Assembly (NCBI GenBank): GCA_948844705.1
Contig: CAQNVT010000197.1
Span: 1-6,197, forward strand
DNA: 6,197 bases
Reading direction: 5' to 3'
From: an uncultured Dorea sp.
Lineage (GTDB): Bacteria > Bacillota > Clostridia > Lachnospirales > Lachnospiraceae
Part shown: piece after piece, positions 5,783-6,197 of the stretch
Layout of the letters: the number at the start of each line of letters is the position of its first letter
How positions within the stretch are numbered: position 1 is the first letter of the stretch
Notes under the pieces: model-generated
Database searches by the model: none
The model's input: the letters and a program-made list of their open reading frames with translations, nothing else
Told to the model about the DNA's origin: nothing
Translations under genes and position numbers: made by a program

Positions 5783-6197
5783 CTAATTATTTAACATCTC
5801 GATAAATGCACTTACTCTTGTACGAAGCTGCTGTGCATCACTGTCTGTATAATCCGTCTCGATTCCAAGCACCGGAATGCCCGCTTCCTTCATGGCGCGC
5901 TCTACGAAATATCCTTCCGTGTCATACAGATTACAGAACTTAAGATTTACGTCAATGATACCGTCAGCCTTATATTCCTTCGCAAGGCGCAGAATATCAT
6001 CGATCCGTCCCGTATTCGGAGTAAAGCATGCACAGTTGATTCCCATATATCTCTCTGCAAGAGCCGTGATCTGATCCTCGACAGTCTCCCTGCTCTCATC
6101 AACCAGTCTCTCGAAATACCTTGTGCCTGTACACATTTCCTCACAGACAACAGCGCCGCCGCTTGTCTCTATGATATTATGCAGCTTCCAGTTCGGA
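5783..6197 (-). CDS. double-cubane-cluster anaerobic reductase, C-terminal part (2-hydroxyacyl-CoA dehydratase superfamily)
   Basis: The gene runs off the right edge; the first complete codon is at 6196, and about 137 C-terminal residues are visible, beginning PNWKLHNIIETSGGAVV. The family is related to the subunits of 2-hydroxyacyl-CoA dehydratases. Members of the YjiM-like branch carry an [8Fe-9S] double-cubane cluster and catalyse ATP-dependent reductions of small molecules when driven by an activase; natural substrates are mostly unknown. Five likely cluster cysteines are seen: Cys codons at 6145-6143 and 6133-6131 (VVCEEMCTGTRYF), at 6034-6032 and 6028-6026 (GINCACFTPNTGR), and at 5935-5933 (LKFCNLYDTEG). 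The closing segment GIPVLGIETDYTDSDAQQL is typical of the superfamily. The ATG at 6136 is internal. The downstream DUF3343 and activase genes support the double-cubane branch, but a dehydratase subunit cannot be fully ruled out without the N-terminus. Confidence 0.85.
   Translation of the reverse strand, partial: PNWKLHNIIETSGGAVVCEEMCTGTRYFERLVDESRETVEDQITALAERYMGINCACFTPNTGRIDDILRLAKEYKADGIIDVNLKFCNLYDTEGYFVERAMKEAGIPVLGIETDYTDSDAQQLRTRVSAFIEMLNN

Overview
The window looks like chromosomal DNA from a strictly anaerobic, gut-type member of the Clostridia, most likely Lachnospiraceae. This is inferred from the mid-range GC content with strong AGGAGG-type ribosome binding sites, a K+-dependent membrane pyrophosphatase, an oxygen-sensitive double-cubane/activase operon, and a degenerate Rpn-type nuclease/transposase of the kind common in that family. 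No database search was possible, so the taxonomic call rests on recognition of families.

Layout. At the left, on the + strand, is the C-terminal part of an unrecognised protein (69-515). An upstream open frame (from base 2) suggests that this gene is frameshifted. It is followed 43 bp later by a transcription elongation factor gene, greA (559-1062). A 205-bp non-coding stretch (1063-1267) then holds a dense set of inverted repeats that can fold in two mutually exclusive ways. All remaining genes are on the - strand. Bases 1268-2270 hold a broken Rpn-family PD-(D/E)XK nuclease in two frames, with the coding sequence interrupted near 1655. An AT-rich gap (2271-2552) carries the ribosome binding site of that pseudogene and the intrinsic terminator of the next gene. 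Bases 2553-4535 encode a full-length membrane-bound, ion-pumping pyrophosphatase (hppA) with its own likely promoter.

From 4659 to the right edge lies a three-gene - strand operon, read from right to left. It encodes the C-terminal part of a double-cubane-cluster reductase of the 2-hydroxyacyl-CoA dehydratase superfamily (cut by the window edge), a small DUF3343 protein with a Cys-Cys pair, and an ATP-dependent activase of the HgdC/BcrAD type. It is closed by an intrinsic terminator whose stem overlaps the activase stop codon.

Functionally, the activase is expected to use ATP hydrolysis to inject a low-potential electron into the double-cubane reductase. The DUF3343 protein between them has no established role, but its conserved position and cysteines make a sulfur or cluster-related role plausible. 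The pyrophosphatase conserves energy from pyrophosphate as a Na+ (or Na+/H+) gradient. It is a separate transcription unit. The most noteworthy items are the DUF3343-containing electron-transfer operon, the switch-like palindromic block after greA, and the broken Rpn gene.
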